64,000 nucleotides of DNA from Streptomyces albidoflavus (GTDB lineage: Bacteria; Actinomycetota; Actinomycetes; Streptomycetales; Streptomycetaceae), in NCBI RefSeq assembly GCF_000719955.1, contig NZ_JOII01000005.1, positions 62,001 through 126,000 of the forward strand, in the 5' to 3' direction. Every line of letters begins with the position of its first letter. The stretch's first letter is position 1. A program made the position numbers and the translations under genes. A model generated the notes under the pieces. It was not told the origin of the DNA and ran no database searches. It saw only the letters and a program-made list of their open reading frames with translations. Below, piece by piece: positions 24,225 through 33,800 of the stretch.

Positions 24225-27200
24225 ATGACCGGAGCCACGGCCCGCCACGGCCCGGACGGCCACCCTGACCGGCCCCCCGTCCCGCCCCAGCGGCGAACGC
24301 CCCGCGACCCGTTGCCCGAGCTGGTGGCCCGGCTGCGCGACGCAGGGCTCGACGTCGACGCCGAACACCTCCTCGACGCCCTCTGGCTCGCCGCCCGCAC
24401 CGGCGCCCCCGCCCCCGCCCCGGCCGACCCCCCGGCCGCCGGGACGGAGCGGGAGACCCCGCCCGAGGCCGCCGCCCAGGACCGGCCGGGCCCCGCCACA
24501 CCGAGCACCGGACCGGCCGTGGAGCCGCTTCCCGGCCGCCCGGTGGCACCGCCCGGGCCTGCGAGCGAGCCCGGCGCCGAGCCCCGCGTACCCCTGCACA
24601 CCCGGCCGTTCGCCGTCGCCGACGACGGCCCGGCCACCGGCGCGCTGCCGGTCGGGGTGCCCGCCGCCGCGGTGCTCGCCTCCCCGCTCGGACTTCAGCG
24701 TGCGCTCCGCCCGCTCCAGGCGTACCGGACCGGCGCCGCCTCCCGGCGGCAGGTGCTGGACGAGGGCGCCACCGCCGAACTCACCGCCCGTGCCGGGGGG
24801 TTGGTGCTGCCCGTCTTCCGGCCCGTCAACCGCCGTGAGGCCCTGCTCCAGCTGGTCCTCGACGCCTCCGGCTCGATGCGGGTCTGGCAGCGGCTCTTCG
24901 ACGAGTTGCGGGAGGTCTTCGGCGGCCTCGGCGCCTTCCGCGACCTGCACGTCCGCTACCTCCACCCCACCGACGACGGCCGGGCCGCCGTCAGCCGCAG
25001 CCCGCGCCGCGACGGCGCGCCCCTGCACTCCACCGACCGCCTCGTCGACGCCACCGGACGCCGCGTCACCCTCCTGGTCAGCGACTGCGCCGGGCCCCTC
25101 TGGCACAGCGGCGCCGCCCACCGCACCCTGCACCGGCTCGCCGGACAGGGCCCCGTCGCCGTCCTCCAGCCCCTGCCGCAACGCCTGTGGCCCCGCACCC
25201 GGCTCCAGGTCACCTTCGGCGACCTGCGGCGCGGACAGGGCGTCAGCGGGGCCGGACTGCTCAAGGTCGTCTCCGAGGGGCCGCCGCCCCCGCCCGGCGC
25301 CCGCCCCGTCCCGGTCCTGCCGCCCACCGCCGCCGCCCTCGGCTCCTGGGCCCGGCTGCTCTCCGGCACCGGACCCGCCCGCACCCCCGGCGCGGTCGGC
25401 TGGGTCAGCGCCGCCCAGGAACCGGCCCGGCCGGTCCGGGCCCGCCGTACCCTCACCCCGCTCCAGCTGGTCAGCCGGTTCCGCTCCACCGCCTCACCGG
25501 CCGCCGGACGGCTCGCCGTCTGCCTCGCCGCCGCCCCGCTCAACCTCCCCGTCATGCAACTGGTCCAGCGCACGATGCTGCCCGACTCCGGCCCCGCCGA
25601 ACTCGCCGAGGTCCTCCTCAGCGGCCTCCTGGTCCGCACCGACGAACCGGGCACCGGCGACGGCGAGCAGGAGCAGTGGTACGACTTCGCGCCCGGCGTC
25701 CGGCAGGCACTGCTCGGCCCGCTCGGCCGCGACGAGGCGATGCTCGTCCTCAAACACTGCTCCGAGTACATCGAGCAGCGCTTCGGCAAGGGCGGCCCCA
25801 ACTTCCCCGCCCTCGCCTACGCCCAGCTCGGCCGCTCCACCGCCACCGGCCCGCTCCCCGCCACCGGCCGCTCCGCCCGGCCCGGCCGCGCCCCCGGCAC
25901 CGAGGCCGGCGAGGCGGGGGAGGAGCACGCCCCCACCGTCCCGCAGCCCTTCGCCGAGGTCGCCGCCGACGTGCTGGAGCGCTTCATGACCGTCCCCCTG
26001 CACCACACCGACCCCGCGCCCGCCCCCGACGGCGCCGACCACCCCGTCCTCGCGGCCGCGGCCACCCTCACCCGGCGGTACGAGGAGGAGGGCATGGTCC
26101 AGTACCTGATGGACGCCGTCCAGCTCCTGCGCGGCGCCGCCGAGAACAGCCAGGGACCGGCCCGGTCCGCCCTCTGGGCCCGGTACGCCCGCGAGGTGCT
26201 GCGGCTCTGGCGCGTCCAGGGCGGCCGGGACCTGCTCACCGCCGCCCGCGAGGCCGCCGAACGCGCCACCGCCGACGACGCCGGCGGCCGCACCGGCCAC
26301 CGCGACATCCTCGCCGCCACCCTGCACGCCACCGCCGAGGACCGGCGCCGCCGCGGCGACCGCCACGAGGCCCTCGACCTGCTGCGCCGCGCCGACCGGG
26401 AGTACGCCGTCGCCTGCGCCGCCCCCGGCCTCGGCCCCGACCAGGCGCTCCGCCTCACCCTGGCGCGGGTCCGCGCCCTGGAGACCCAGTGGCGGCTGGG
26501 CGGCGACAGCTCCCTGCTCCAGGCCGCCGTCGGCATGCTGGAGGCCTTCACCGACATCTGGCCCGACCAGCACCGCCGCCCCGCCGTCCTCGCCCTCGCC
26601 CACGGCCGCACCCTGCTCCGCCTGTCCGGCACCGGGACCCCCGGCGACCAGGCCCGCGCCCACGCCCGGCAGGCGGCCCGCGCCCTGCGCACCGTCGTCG
26701 AGGGCGAGGCGGCCGACACCGACGCCGGGGCGCTGGAGCCCGCCGAGCGCGAGGCGGCCCTCCTCGACCTCGCCGACGCCCTGCTGCGCGCCGGACCCGA
26801 GTACCACCAGGAGGCCGCCGACCGCGTCGAAGCGGCCCTCGGCGCCACCCCGCCCCCCTCCGCCCGCCGCCGCTCGGCCCTGCTCACCCGGGCCGGCCGC
26901 GTCCACACCGCCCGGTACGAGGAGAGCGGCGACCCGGCCGAACTGGTCCGCGCCGCAGCCCGGTTCGAGCAGGCCGCCCCCGGAATCCCGCGTGACGCCC
27001 CCGCCCACGCCGCCCTGCTCGCCGAATGGGGCGAGGCGCGTCTGCGGCGCGCCCTGCTCGGCGACGGGACCCGCGAGGAGCGGCTGGAGCGGGTGGTGGC
27101 GGCGGTCCGGGTGCTGCGCGGCTGCCGTGCCGAGACCCCGCGCGGCGACCGGGCCTTCGCCCACCGGCTGGTGCTGCTGGGACGCGGCCTGATGGCCCGC

Positions 27201-27638
27201 CACCGGCTCACCGGCGACCGGGTCGACCTGCGCGAGGGCGAACACCTGCTGGGCCTCGCCGCCCAGGAGGCCGCCGGGCCGCTGGAGAGCGCCCGCTGCC
27301 TGCTGGAGTTGGGCCAGGCCCGGTTCGAGGCGGCCCAGACCCTCGGCCGCCCGGCCCGCCTGGACGAGGCCGCCGACGCCTTCCGGGCCGCCGCCGACGC
27401 CGCCCGGCGCGCCCGCGAGGCGGCCGATTCCGAACGGGCCGCCGCGGAATCCGCGACGCTGGGCGCTCAGGCGGAGCACTGGCGGGGTATGACCTATGAG
27501 GCCGCGGGGCGCCCGCGTGCGGCGCGCGAGGCGTACGGGGCCGCCCACCGGGCCTGGGGCCTGCTCCCGCCCGGTACGCGCCCCACCGTCGAGCCGACAC
27601 CCCGGCAGACGGCGCAACGCCTGGCCGAACTCGCCTGA
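24225..27638 (+). CDS. SAV_2336 N-terminal-domain-related protein with vWA-like and TPR-like regions
   Basis: A 1137-residue cytoplasmic protein. After a Pro/Ala-rich start, residues about 170-420 carry a vWA-like domain with a MIDAS-type motif LDASGSM (near residue 212) and a later LLVSDCAGPLW strand. A winged-helix-like part follows (FAPGVRQALLGPL), then from about residue 600 to the end a long helical array of TPR-like repeats rich in Ala, Arg and Asp. It matches the SAV_2336 type of large vWA proteins found with MoxR ATPases. It probably scaffolds the complex and passes a signal to the protease effector. It ends 39 bases before the RiPP precursor gene. Confidence 0.8.
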   Translation: MTGATARHGPDGHPDRPPVPPQRRTPRDPLPELVARLRDAGLDVDAEHLLDALWLAARTGAPAPAPADPPAAGTERETPPEAAAQDRPGPATPSTGPAVEPLPGRPVAPPGPASEPGAEPRVPLHTRPFAVADDGPATGALPVGVPAAAVLASPLGLQRALRPLQAYRTGAASRRQVLDEGATAELTARAGGLVLPVFRPVNRREALLQLVLDASGSMRVWQRLFDELREVFGGLGAFRDLHVRYLHPTDDGRAAVSRSPRRDGAPLHSTDRLVDATGRRVTLLVSDCAGPLWHSGAAHRTLHRLAGQGPVAVLQPLPQRLWPRTRLQVTFGDLRRGQGVSGAGLLKVVSEGPPPPPGARPVPVLPPTAAALGSWARLLSGTGPARTPGAVGWVSAAQEPARPVRARRTLTPLQLVSRFRSTASPAAGRLAVCLAAAPLNLPVMQLVQRTMLPDSGPAELAEVLLSGLLVRTDEPGTGDGEQEQWYDFAPGVRQALLGPLGRDEAMLVLKHCSEYIEQRFGKGGPNFPALAYAQLGRSTATGPLPATGRSARPGRAPGTEAGEAGEEHAPTVPQPFAEVAADVLERFMTVPLHHTDPAPAPDGADHPVLAAAATLTRRYEEEGMVQYLMDAVQLLRGAAENSQGPARSALWARYAREVLRLWRVQGGRDLLTAAREAAERATADDAGGRTGHRDILAATLHATAEDRRRRGDRHEALDLLRRADREYAVACAAPGLGPDQALRLTLARVRALETQWRLGGDSSLLQAAVGMLEAFTDIWPDQHRRPAVLALAHGRTLLRLSGTGTPGDQARAHARQAARALRTVVEGEAADTDAGALEPAEREAALLDLADALLRAGPEYHQEAADRVEAALGATPPPSARRRSALLTRAGRVHTARYEESGDPAELVRAAARFEQAAPGIPRDAPAHAALLAEWGEARLRRALLGDGTREERLERVVAAVRVLRGCRAETPRGDRAFAHRLVLLGRGLMARHRLTGDRVDLREGEHLLGLAAQEAAGPLESARCLLELGQARFEAAQTLGRPARLDEAADAFRAAADAARRAREAADSERAAAESATLGAQAEHWRGMTYEAAGRPRAAREAYGAAHRAWGLLPPGTRPTVEPTPRQTAQRLAELA

Positions 27639-27677
27639 GCGGCGGAACCGGCCGCCTCCGGGAAAGGAAGGACCGCC

Positions 27678-27878
27678 ATGTCCGACTCCGTCCACCAGGC
27701 CCCGCCCGCCCGTCCGCCCGCGCCGGAGGCGGCCGCCGTCCTGCCCGACCTCCTCGACCTCGACCTGGAGTCCCTGCGGACCCTGGACCACCCCGTCCTG
27801 ACCGCCCTCCTCGACGACCTCCGGGGCCGCGGCTCCGCCCCGCGCGAGATGCTCTGGAACTTCAACAGCTCGTTCTGA
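27678..27878 (+). CDS. fxsA: FxSxx-COOH RiPP precursor peptide
   Basis: A 66-residue peptide, start ATG 27678 with GGAAAGGAAGG upstream. The leader holds the conserved acidic helix LPDLLDLDLESLRTLDHPVLTALLDDLR (landmarks LLDLDLESLRTL and HPVLTALLDDL). The C-terminus ends Trp60-Asn61-Phe62-Asn63-Ser64-Ser65-Phe66, i.e. F-x-S-x-x-COOH, which defines the family. Family knowledge: a radical SAM/SPASM enzyme installs a C-C cyclophane on an aromatic side chain of such a core. The enzyme gene lies 223 bases downstream on the same strand. Confidence 0.92.
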   Translation: MSDSVHQAPPARPPAPEAAAVLPDLLDLDLESLRTLDHPVLTALLDDLRGRGSAPREMLWNFNSSF

Positions 27879-27903
27879 GCGCTCAGTTCCGGCCTTGCCC
27901 CGG

Positions 27904-27920
27904 CCCCGGCAACTCCGGGG
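27904..27920 (+). terminator. Small hairpin between precursor and modification enzyme genes
   Basis: CCCCGG and CCGGGG around a CAACT loop, 26 bases after the fxsA stop. It could act as a partial terminator or as a 3' stabiliser that leaves more precursor message than enzyme message. Confidence 0.35.
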
Positions 27921-28101
27921 AGTACGGCTCCACAGCCGCCTCTTTCGGCCACCTTTCCCCGTGCGGGCCGGGCCAACAGGCCAGCGGGGGCGCGGCCGGT
28001 TTCGTCGCCGTGGGGGACCGGGCACCATCCGGGTCGGGCCGGCCGGGGGCGCGGGGAACGGCCCGTGCCCGGGACGGGCGGCGGACGACACGGGGGTGCC
28101 G

Positions 28102-29346
28102 ATGCCACGATCAGCGTGCCCGTCGAGCCCGCCCACGGACGCCGGACCCCCGTACCCCTTCCGCCAGTTCATCGTGAAGGTGCACGGGCGGTGCAACCTG
28201 GCCTGCCGCTACTGCTACCTCTACGAGGGCCCCGACACCGGCTGGCGCGACCGCCCGGCCGCCGCCTCCGACGCGGTGCTCGCGCTGACCGCCGACCGGA
28301 TCGCCGAACACGCCGCCGCCCACCGGCTGCCCGCCGTCTCCCTCGTCCTGCACGGCGGGGAACCCCTGCTGGCCGGCACCGACCGCCTCGCCGCCTTCGC
28401 CGCCCTGGTCCGCCGCCGCGTCCCCGCCCCCACCCGGGTGCGCGTCACCCTCCAGACCAACGCCACCCTGCTCACCGCCGCCCGCGTCCGCGACCTGGCC
28501 CGGGCCCGCATCGCCGTCGGCGTCAGCCTCGACGGGGGCCGGGCCCGCCACAACACCGCCCGCGTCGACCACGCCGGGCGCCCCTCCTGGCCCGCCGCCC
28601 TTCGCGGCACCCGCCTCCTCGCCGAGCACGCCCCCGAGGCGTACGCGGGCATCCTGCTCGTCGTCGACCCGGAACAGGACCCCGCCGAGGTGTACACCTC
28701 GCTGCTGCGGCTGCGGCCCCCCGCCGTCGACCTGCTGCTGCCGCACGGCAACTGGAGCGCCCCGCCCCCCGGACTCCGCCCGCCGCCGGGCCCGCCCGCC
28801 CGCGCCCGGGCCGGCGCCCCCGCTCCCTACGGCGACTGGCTCGCCGCCGTCTTCGACCTCTGGTGGGAGGCCGGGCGCCGGCAGACCCGGGTGCGGCTCT
28901 TCGAGGAGGCGGTCGCCGCCCTGCTCGGCCTGCCGACCGGTACCGAGTCGCTCGGCCTCGACCCGTTCACCGCCGTGGTCGTCGAGACCGACGGCTCCCT
29001 CGAACAGGTCGACTCGCTCAAGTCGGCCTACCCCGGCGCCGCCGCCACCGGCCTCACCCTCGCGGAGCACCCCTTCGACGACGCCCTCACCCACCCCGGG
29101 ATCGCCGCCCGCCAGTCGGGCCCCGCCGCCCTCGCCGCCGACTGCCGGGCCTGCCCCCTCCTGCACGCCTGCGGCGGCGGCCACTACGCCCACCGCCACC
29201 GCGCCGGGGCGGGCTTCGGCCACCCCAGCGTCTACTGCGCCGACCAGCAGCGGTTCCTCCACCACGTGGCCGCAGCCCTGGCCCGCGCCACCGGCACCGG
29301 ACCGGCCCGTGACCCCACCACGGCCGGGGAAGGAGGAACGCGGTGA
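28102..29346 (+). CDS. fxsB: Radical SAM/SPASM peptide-modifying enzyme, FxsB family
   Basis: A 414-residue radical SAM enzyme. The 4Fe-4S cluster cysteines are Cys31, Cys35 and Cys38 in GRCNLACRYCYLYEG. SAM-binding landmarks are VLHGGEPLLAG and LQTNATLL, and VGVSLDGGR is the usual strand-turn. The C-terminal SPASM region has CRACPLLHACGGGHYAH and a final VYCADQQRF for auxiliary clusters. The sequence and its place next to an FxSxx-COOH precursor identify it as FxsB. ATG 28102 has GGGGG upstream; a GTG two codons earlier is possible. Its stop overlaps the next start by four bases. Confidence 0.92.
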   Translation: MPRSACPSSPPTDAGPPYPFRQFIVKVHGRCNLACRYCYLYEGPDTGWRDRPAAASDAVLALTADRIAEHAAAHRLPAVSLVLHGGEPLLAGTDRLAAFAALVRRRVPAPTRVRVTLQTNATLLTAARVRDLARARIAVGVSLDGGRARHNTARVDHAGRPSWPAALRGTRLLAEHAPEAYAGILLVVDPEQDPAEVYTSLLRLRPPAVDLLLPHGNWSAPPPGLRPPPGPPARARAGAPAPYGDWLAAVFDLWWEAGRRQTRVRLFEEAVAALLGLPTGTESLGLDPFTAVVVETDGSLEQVDSLKSAYPGAAATGLTLAEHPFDDALTHPGIAARQSGPAALAADCRACPLLHACGGGHYAHRHRAGAGFGHPSVYCADQQRFLHHVAAALARATGTGPARDPTTAGEGGTR

Positions 29347-30752
29347 CCCAGCCGATCCCCCACCACGTCCTGTACGAACTGGGGTGCACCGAAGGCTCCC
29401 CGGCCACCCTCCGGCTCCTCGCCCGCGACCAGGACCGGCGCCGGCTCCTGCTGCTGCGCGCCGTCCTGGACGCCGCCGACGCGGCCGGCGCCGACCGCTG
29501 CCCGCCCGCCGCCCGGCGCGGCCTCGCCGAGAGCTGGGCCCTGCTGGAGGCCGCCGAACGCGCCACACCCGACCGGGGTGCCACCGTCCGCTCCCTGCTG
29601 CTCGCCCCCCTCGTCGGCCCCTGGGCCGAACGCGCCCTGGCCCTGCTCACCGGCGCCGGCCCGTCCGACCCCGCCGCCGCCGCACACGCCCTGGCCCACC
29701 TCGCCCCGCTCGCCGCCGCCGCGGCCGTCCTCGCCGGGGTGCCGTTCCGGCTGAGGCTCACCGCCACCGGCGGCACCCTCGCCCTGCCCACCCTCGGCGC
29801 CCTGCGCACCGGGCCCGGCACCGTCCCGGTCGACGCCCACCACAGCGGCGGCCGCCTCGTCCTGCGCGCCGACGGTCCCCGGGCCGTCACCGTCCGCCCG
29901 CAGCGCGGCCACGGTGCCTGGGCGGCGTCCCCCGCCTGGCGCGCCGCCCACGCCCTGCCGCCGCTCGTGCCCGGCGGCCACCCCGTGCCCCTGGACGACC
30001 TCGACCCGTACCGCGTCCCGCACCACCCGGACCAGCCCGGGTTCACCGGCATCACCGACCTCGACGACCTGGCCCGCAAACGCTGGGGCGCGTCCTGGTC
30101 CGGCACCGCCGCCGCGCTCGGCCACGGCGGGCCGCACCGGATCGGCGAGGCCGTCACCCTGCTGCGCTGCCTGGTGCCGCTGGCGCCGCCGGGCGGGGAG
30201 ACGGCGGGGGAGCCGCCGCCGGGCAGTTGCAGCGGGACGCGGCGGGAGGCGTTCGGCGCCGTGCTGAGCAGCGAACCGCCCGACGCGGCCGGCTTCGCCG
30301 AGACCCTCGTCCACGAGACGCAGCACATCAAGCTCGCCGCCCTCGCCGCCCTCACCCCGCTCCACCACGCCGGCCCGGCCCCGCGCCACTTCGCGCCCTG
30401 GCGGCCCGACCCGCGCCCCTTCGACGGGCTCTGGCACGGCGTCTACAGCCACCTTGCCCTCGCCGACTGGTGGCTCCGCCACGCCCGCGCCCTGCCCCCG
30501 GGCCCCGGGCGCGAACGGGCCTGGGCCGAACACGCCCGCCGCCGCGAGCAGGTCGGCGCCGCCCTGCCGGTCCTCGTCGGCTCCGACGCGCTCACCCCCG
30601 CCGGGCGCACCGTCGCCGAGGGCATGGTGACGGCGTACACCCGGCTCACCCACGCCGAGGTGCCCGCCGACCACCTGGCCCGCGCCGTCGCCTACGTCGC
30701 CACCACCCGGGCGCTCTGGCTCCAGCGCCAGGGCGGAACGCACCCTTCCTGA
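29343..30752 (+). CDS. HExxH-type protein, putative alpha-ketoglutarate-dependent peptide beta-hydroxylase
   Basis: A 469-residue protein containing His324-Glu-Thr-Gln-His328 in FAETLVHETQHIKLAALAAL, with downstream acidic and His residues (FDGLWHGVYSHLALADWW) that could complete a metal site. Proteins of this type beside FxsB-like enzymes have been assigned to a recently recognised group of iron/2-oxoglutarate peptide hydroxylases with an HExxH motif rather than to zinc peptidases. The first 250 residues are helical and Ala-rich. GTGA overlap with fxsB indicates translational coupling, so it very likely acts on the same peptide. Whether it hydroxylates or cleaves cannot be decided from sequence. 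Confidence 0.75.
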   Translation: MTQPIPHHVLYELGCTEGSPATLRLLARDQDRRRLLLLRAVLDAADAAGADRCPPAARRGLAESWALLEAAERATPDRGATVRSLLLAPLVGPWAERALALLTGAGPSDPAAAAHALAHLAPLAAAAAVLAGVPFRLRLTATGGTLALPTLGALRTGPGTVPVDAHHSGGRLVLRADGPRAVTVRPQRGHGAWAASPAWRAAHALPPLVPGGHPVPLDDLDPYRVPHHPDQPGFTGITDLDDLARKRWGASWSGTAAALGHGGPHRIGEAVTLLRCLVPLAPPGGETAGEPPPGSCSGTRREAFGAVLSSEPPDAAGFAETLVHETQHIKLAALAALTPLHHAGPAPRHFAPWRPDPRPFDGLWHGVYSHLALADWWLRHARALPPGPGRERAWAEHARRREQVGAALPVLVGSDALTPAGRTVAEGMVTAYTRLTHAEVPADHLARAVAYVATTRALWLQRQGGTHPS

Positions 30753-30862
30753 TCTTCTTCCGTGAATCACCCGTGTGGGGCCGTGAACACTGCTCCAATT
30801 GTGGGAAGTTGAACGGAGGATGTCCGGCCCGTCGACCCACCCAGAGGAGCAGGAGAGGCCCC

Positions 30863-33800
30863 ATGAGTCAGTTCCTCACGCCGGAGGCGGCGTCTCCCGG
30901 GGGCGGTGTCCCGCAGCCCGTGACCATCAGCTTCGCCGGATTCGACCGCGCCTGGGCCGCCTGGATCGGCGGCCTGCTGGAGCGCCGCGGCCACGGCGTC
31001 GTCCTCCAGCGCTGGGACCCCTCCGTCCGCGAGCCGCTCGCCGACTCGCTCCGCGACCTCACCCTCGCCCCGGGCCCCGTCCTGATCGTCCTCTCCCGCT
31101 GGTACGTCCAGCTCGGCCCCCGCACCCACGAGGAGTGGAACGCCGCGCTGCGCGAGGTCGCCGCCACCCACCCCGGCCGCTTCGCCGCCGTCTCGGTCAC
31201 CACCGGCTCCCTGCCCACCGCCACCTCCGCCCTCGCCGCCGTCAACCTCACCGGCATCGGCGCCGACGAGGCCGAACGCCGGGTCCTGGCCCGCCTCGGC
31301 CTGCCCGACACCCCGGTACAGGCACCGAGCCCCGAGGGCGCCCCCCGCTTCCCCCTCGACACCTCCGAGGTCTGGGGCGGCGTACCGCGCCGCAACACCC
31401 GCTTCACCGGACGCGAGCGCATCCTCACCGACGCCCACCAGATCCTCCAGGACGCCGCCCGCGGCACCGGCGTCGTCACCCTCCACGGCATGCCCGGCGT
31501 CGGCAAGACCCAGCTCGCCGCCGAGTACGTCTACCGCTTCGGCTCCGAGTACGACGTCGTCTGGTGGGTCGACGCCGAGAGCCGCGCCTCCTTCCGGCTG
31601 CGCGTCGCCGAACTCGCCACCGCGCTGCGGCTGGACACCGGCCCCGAGTACGGCGAACGGCTCCGCGCCGTCCGCGACGCCCTGCGCCGGGGCCGCCCGT
31701 ACGGCCGCTGGCTCCTCGTCCTCGACGGCGCCGACGAGCCGCACCAGATCTCCGACCTCGTCCCCACCGGCCCCGGCCACGTCCTCATCACCTCCCGGAA
31801 CCCCGAATGGGGCGAGCACAACAGCCGGATGCTGGAGATCGGCGTCTACGACCGCGCCGAGTCGGTGGCCTTCGTCCGGCGCCGCGCGCCCCGGCTCGGC
31901 GGCCCCGACGCCCAGCAGCTCGCCGAGGCCCTCGGCGACCTGCCGCTCCTCCTCGACCAGACGGCCGGCTGGCTCAAGGACTCCGACCTCTCCGTCGAGG
32001 AGTACATCGCCCTCCTCGAAGGCGGCATCGACCAGGACATCGTCAAGGTCTCCCAGGACTTCCCGCTCGCCTTCCAGACCGCCTGGTCGATACTGCTCAA
32101 CAAGCTCCGCGAGACCGTCCCGGAGTCCGTCGCCCTGCTCGGCCTGTGCACCTTCTTCGCCCCCGGCACCATCCCGGTCCGCATCCTGCGCGACCTCGAC
32201 CACCAGGCGGCCCCCGAACCGGTCGCCGGGCTGCTCCGCGACCCCCTGCTGTGGAACCGCGCCGTCAACCAGCTCCGCCAGTACTCCGTGGTCAGCCTCG
32301 ACTCCCACGAGTTCTCCGGCGACGACGCCGCCCTGCCCGGTGAGGCGTTCTACCTCCACCGCATGGTCCACCAGATCGTCCACCGCGACCTGCCCGAGGC
32401 CGACCGCGCCCCCTTCGCCCAGGTCGTCCGCGCCGCCCTGGCCGCCGCCGACCCCGGCCGCCCCACCGACACCCGCCTGTGGCCCCGGTACGCCGAGATC
32501 GTCCCCCACCTCGAACACGCCCAGGCCCTGGAGTCGACCGACCCGGCCGTGCAGAACCTCGTCCTCAACTGTCTGCGCTACCTCTACCTCTCCGGCGAGT
32601 ACAAGACCGGCGTCGCCCTCGGCGAGCGCACCCTGGAGATCTGGCGGCGCCTCGTCGGCGACGAGCACCCCCGCATCTGGGACCTCGTCCACCACTACGC
32701 CAACCTCCTGCGCGCCGGCGGCGACTTCGCCGGCACCGAGGCGATCGAGCGCGCCGCCACCGAACGGCTCCGCGCCCTGGACGGCCCCCGCGACCTCGCC
32801 TATCTGCGCTCCTCCAGCGGCCTCGCCGCCGACCTGCGGGGCCTGGGCCGCTACGAGGAGGCGTACCAGCTCTCCACCGAGATCATGGACGCCTACGGCG
32901 AACTCCTCGGCGACCAGGACTCCCGCACCCTCAGCGCCCGCAACAACGTCGCCGTCTCGCTCCGCCTGCTCGGCCACTACCAACGGGCGCTCGTCCTCGA
33001 CAAGGACACGATGGAGCGCCGCCGCGAACTCCTGCGCCCCCGCCACAACTGGACGCTCTCCTCCGAGCACTCCTACGCCCTGGACCTGCGCCTGGTCGGC
33101 CGCTACAAGGACGCCGAGTCCCTCCAGGCCAGGAACGTCCGCGAACAGCGCCTCGTGATGGGCCGCGACAACCCGGTCACCCTCGACGCCGAGCACAACC
33201 TCGCCCTGTGCCACTACCGCCTCGGCGACCGCGAGGCGGCCGGACTGCGCCTCGCCGACCTCCTCGACCGCTGCGAGCGCACCGTCGGCGAGAACCACCC
33301 GCTCACCCTGCGCCTGACCGTCTCCCAGAGCTGCCACGCCCGCGAGCACGGCGACGTCGACCAGGCCCGCGAACTGAGCGAGTCCGTCCTGCACCGCTAC
33401 ACCACCCTGCTCGGCCCCGGCCACCCCTTCGTCGCCGGCGTCCGCGCCAACCACGCCCTGGTCCTGCGGAACGTCGGCGAGCGCCGCGACTACGCCCGCT
33501 ACGCCGAGCAGGCCTACACCGACATGGCCCGTGCCGTCGGCGAACTCCACCCCTGGACGCTGGGCTGCGCCCTCAACGTCTCCGCCGTCCGCAATGTCGT
33601 CGGCGACCCCGAGGCCGCCGCCGAACTCTCCCGCGCCACCGTCGACCGGGCCACCGAGGCGCTGGGCCGCACCCACCCGCTGACCCTCTCCGCCCGTATC
33701 GCGAACGCCGCCGACCTGCGCGGACTGCGCCGCCGCAAGGACGCCGAGAAGATCGAGGACGAGGCGCTCCAGGACTTCGCCGCCGTCCTCGGCGCCCAGC

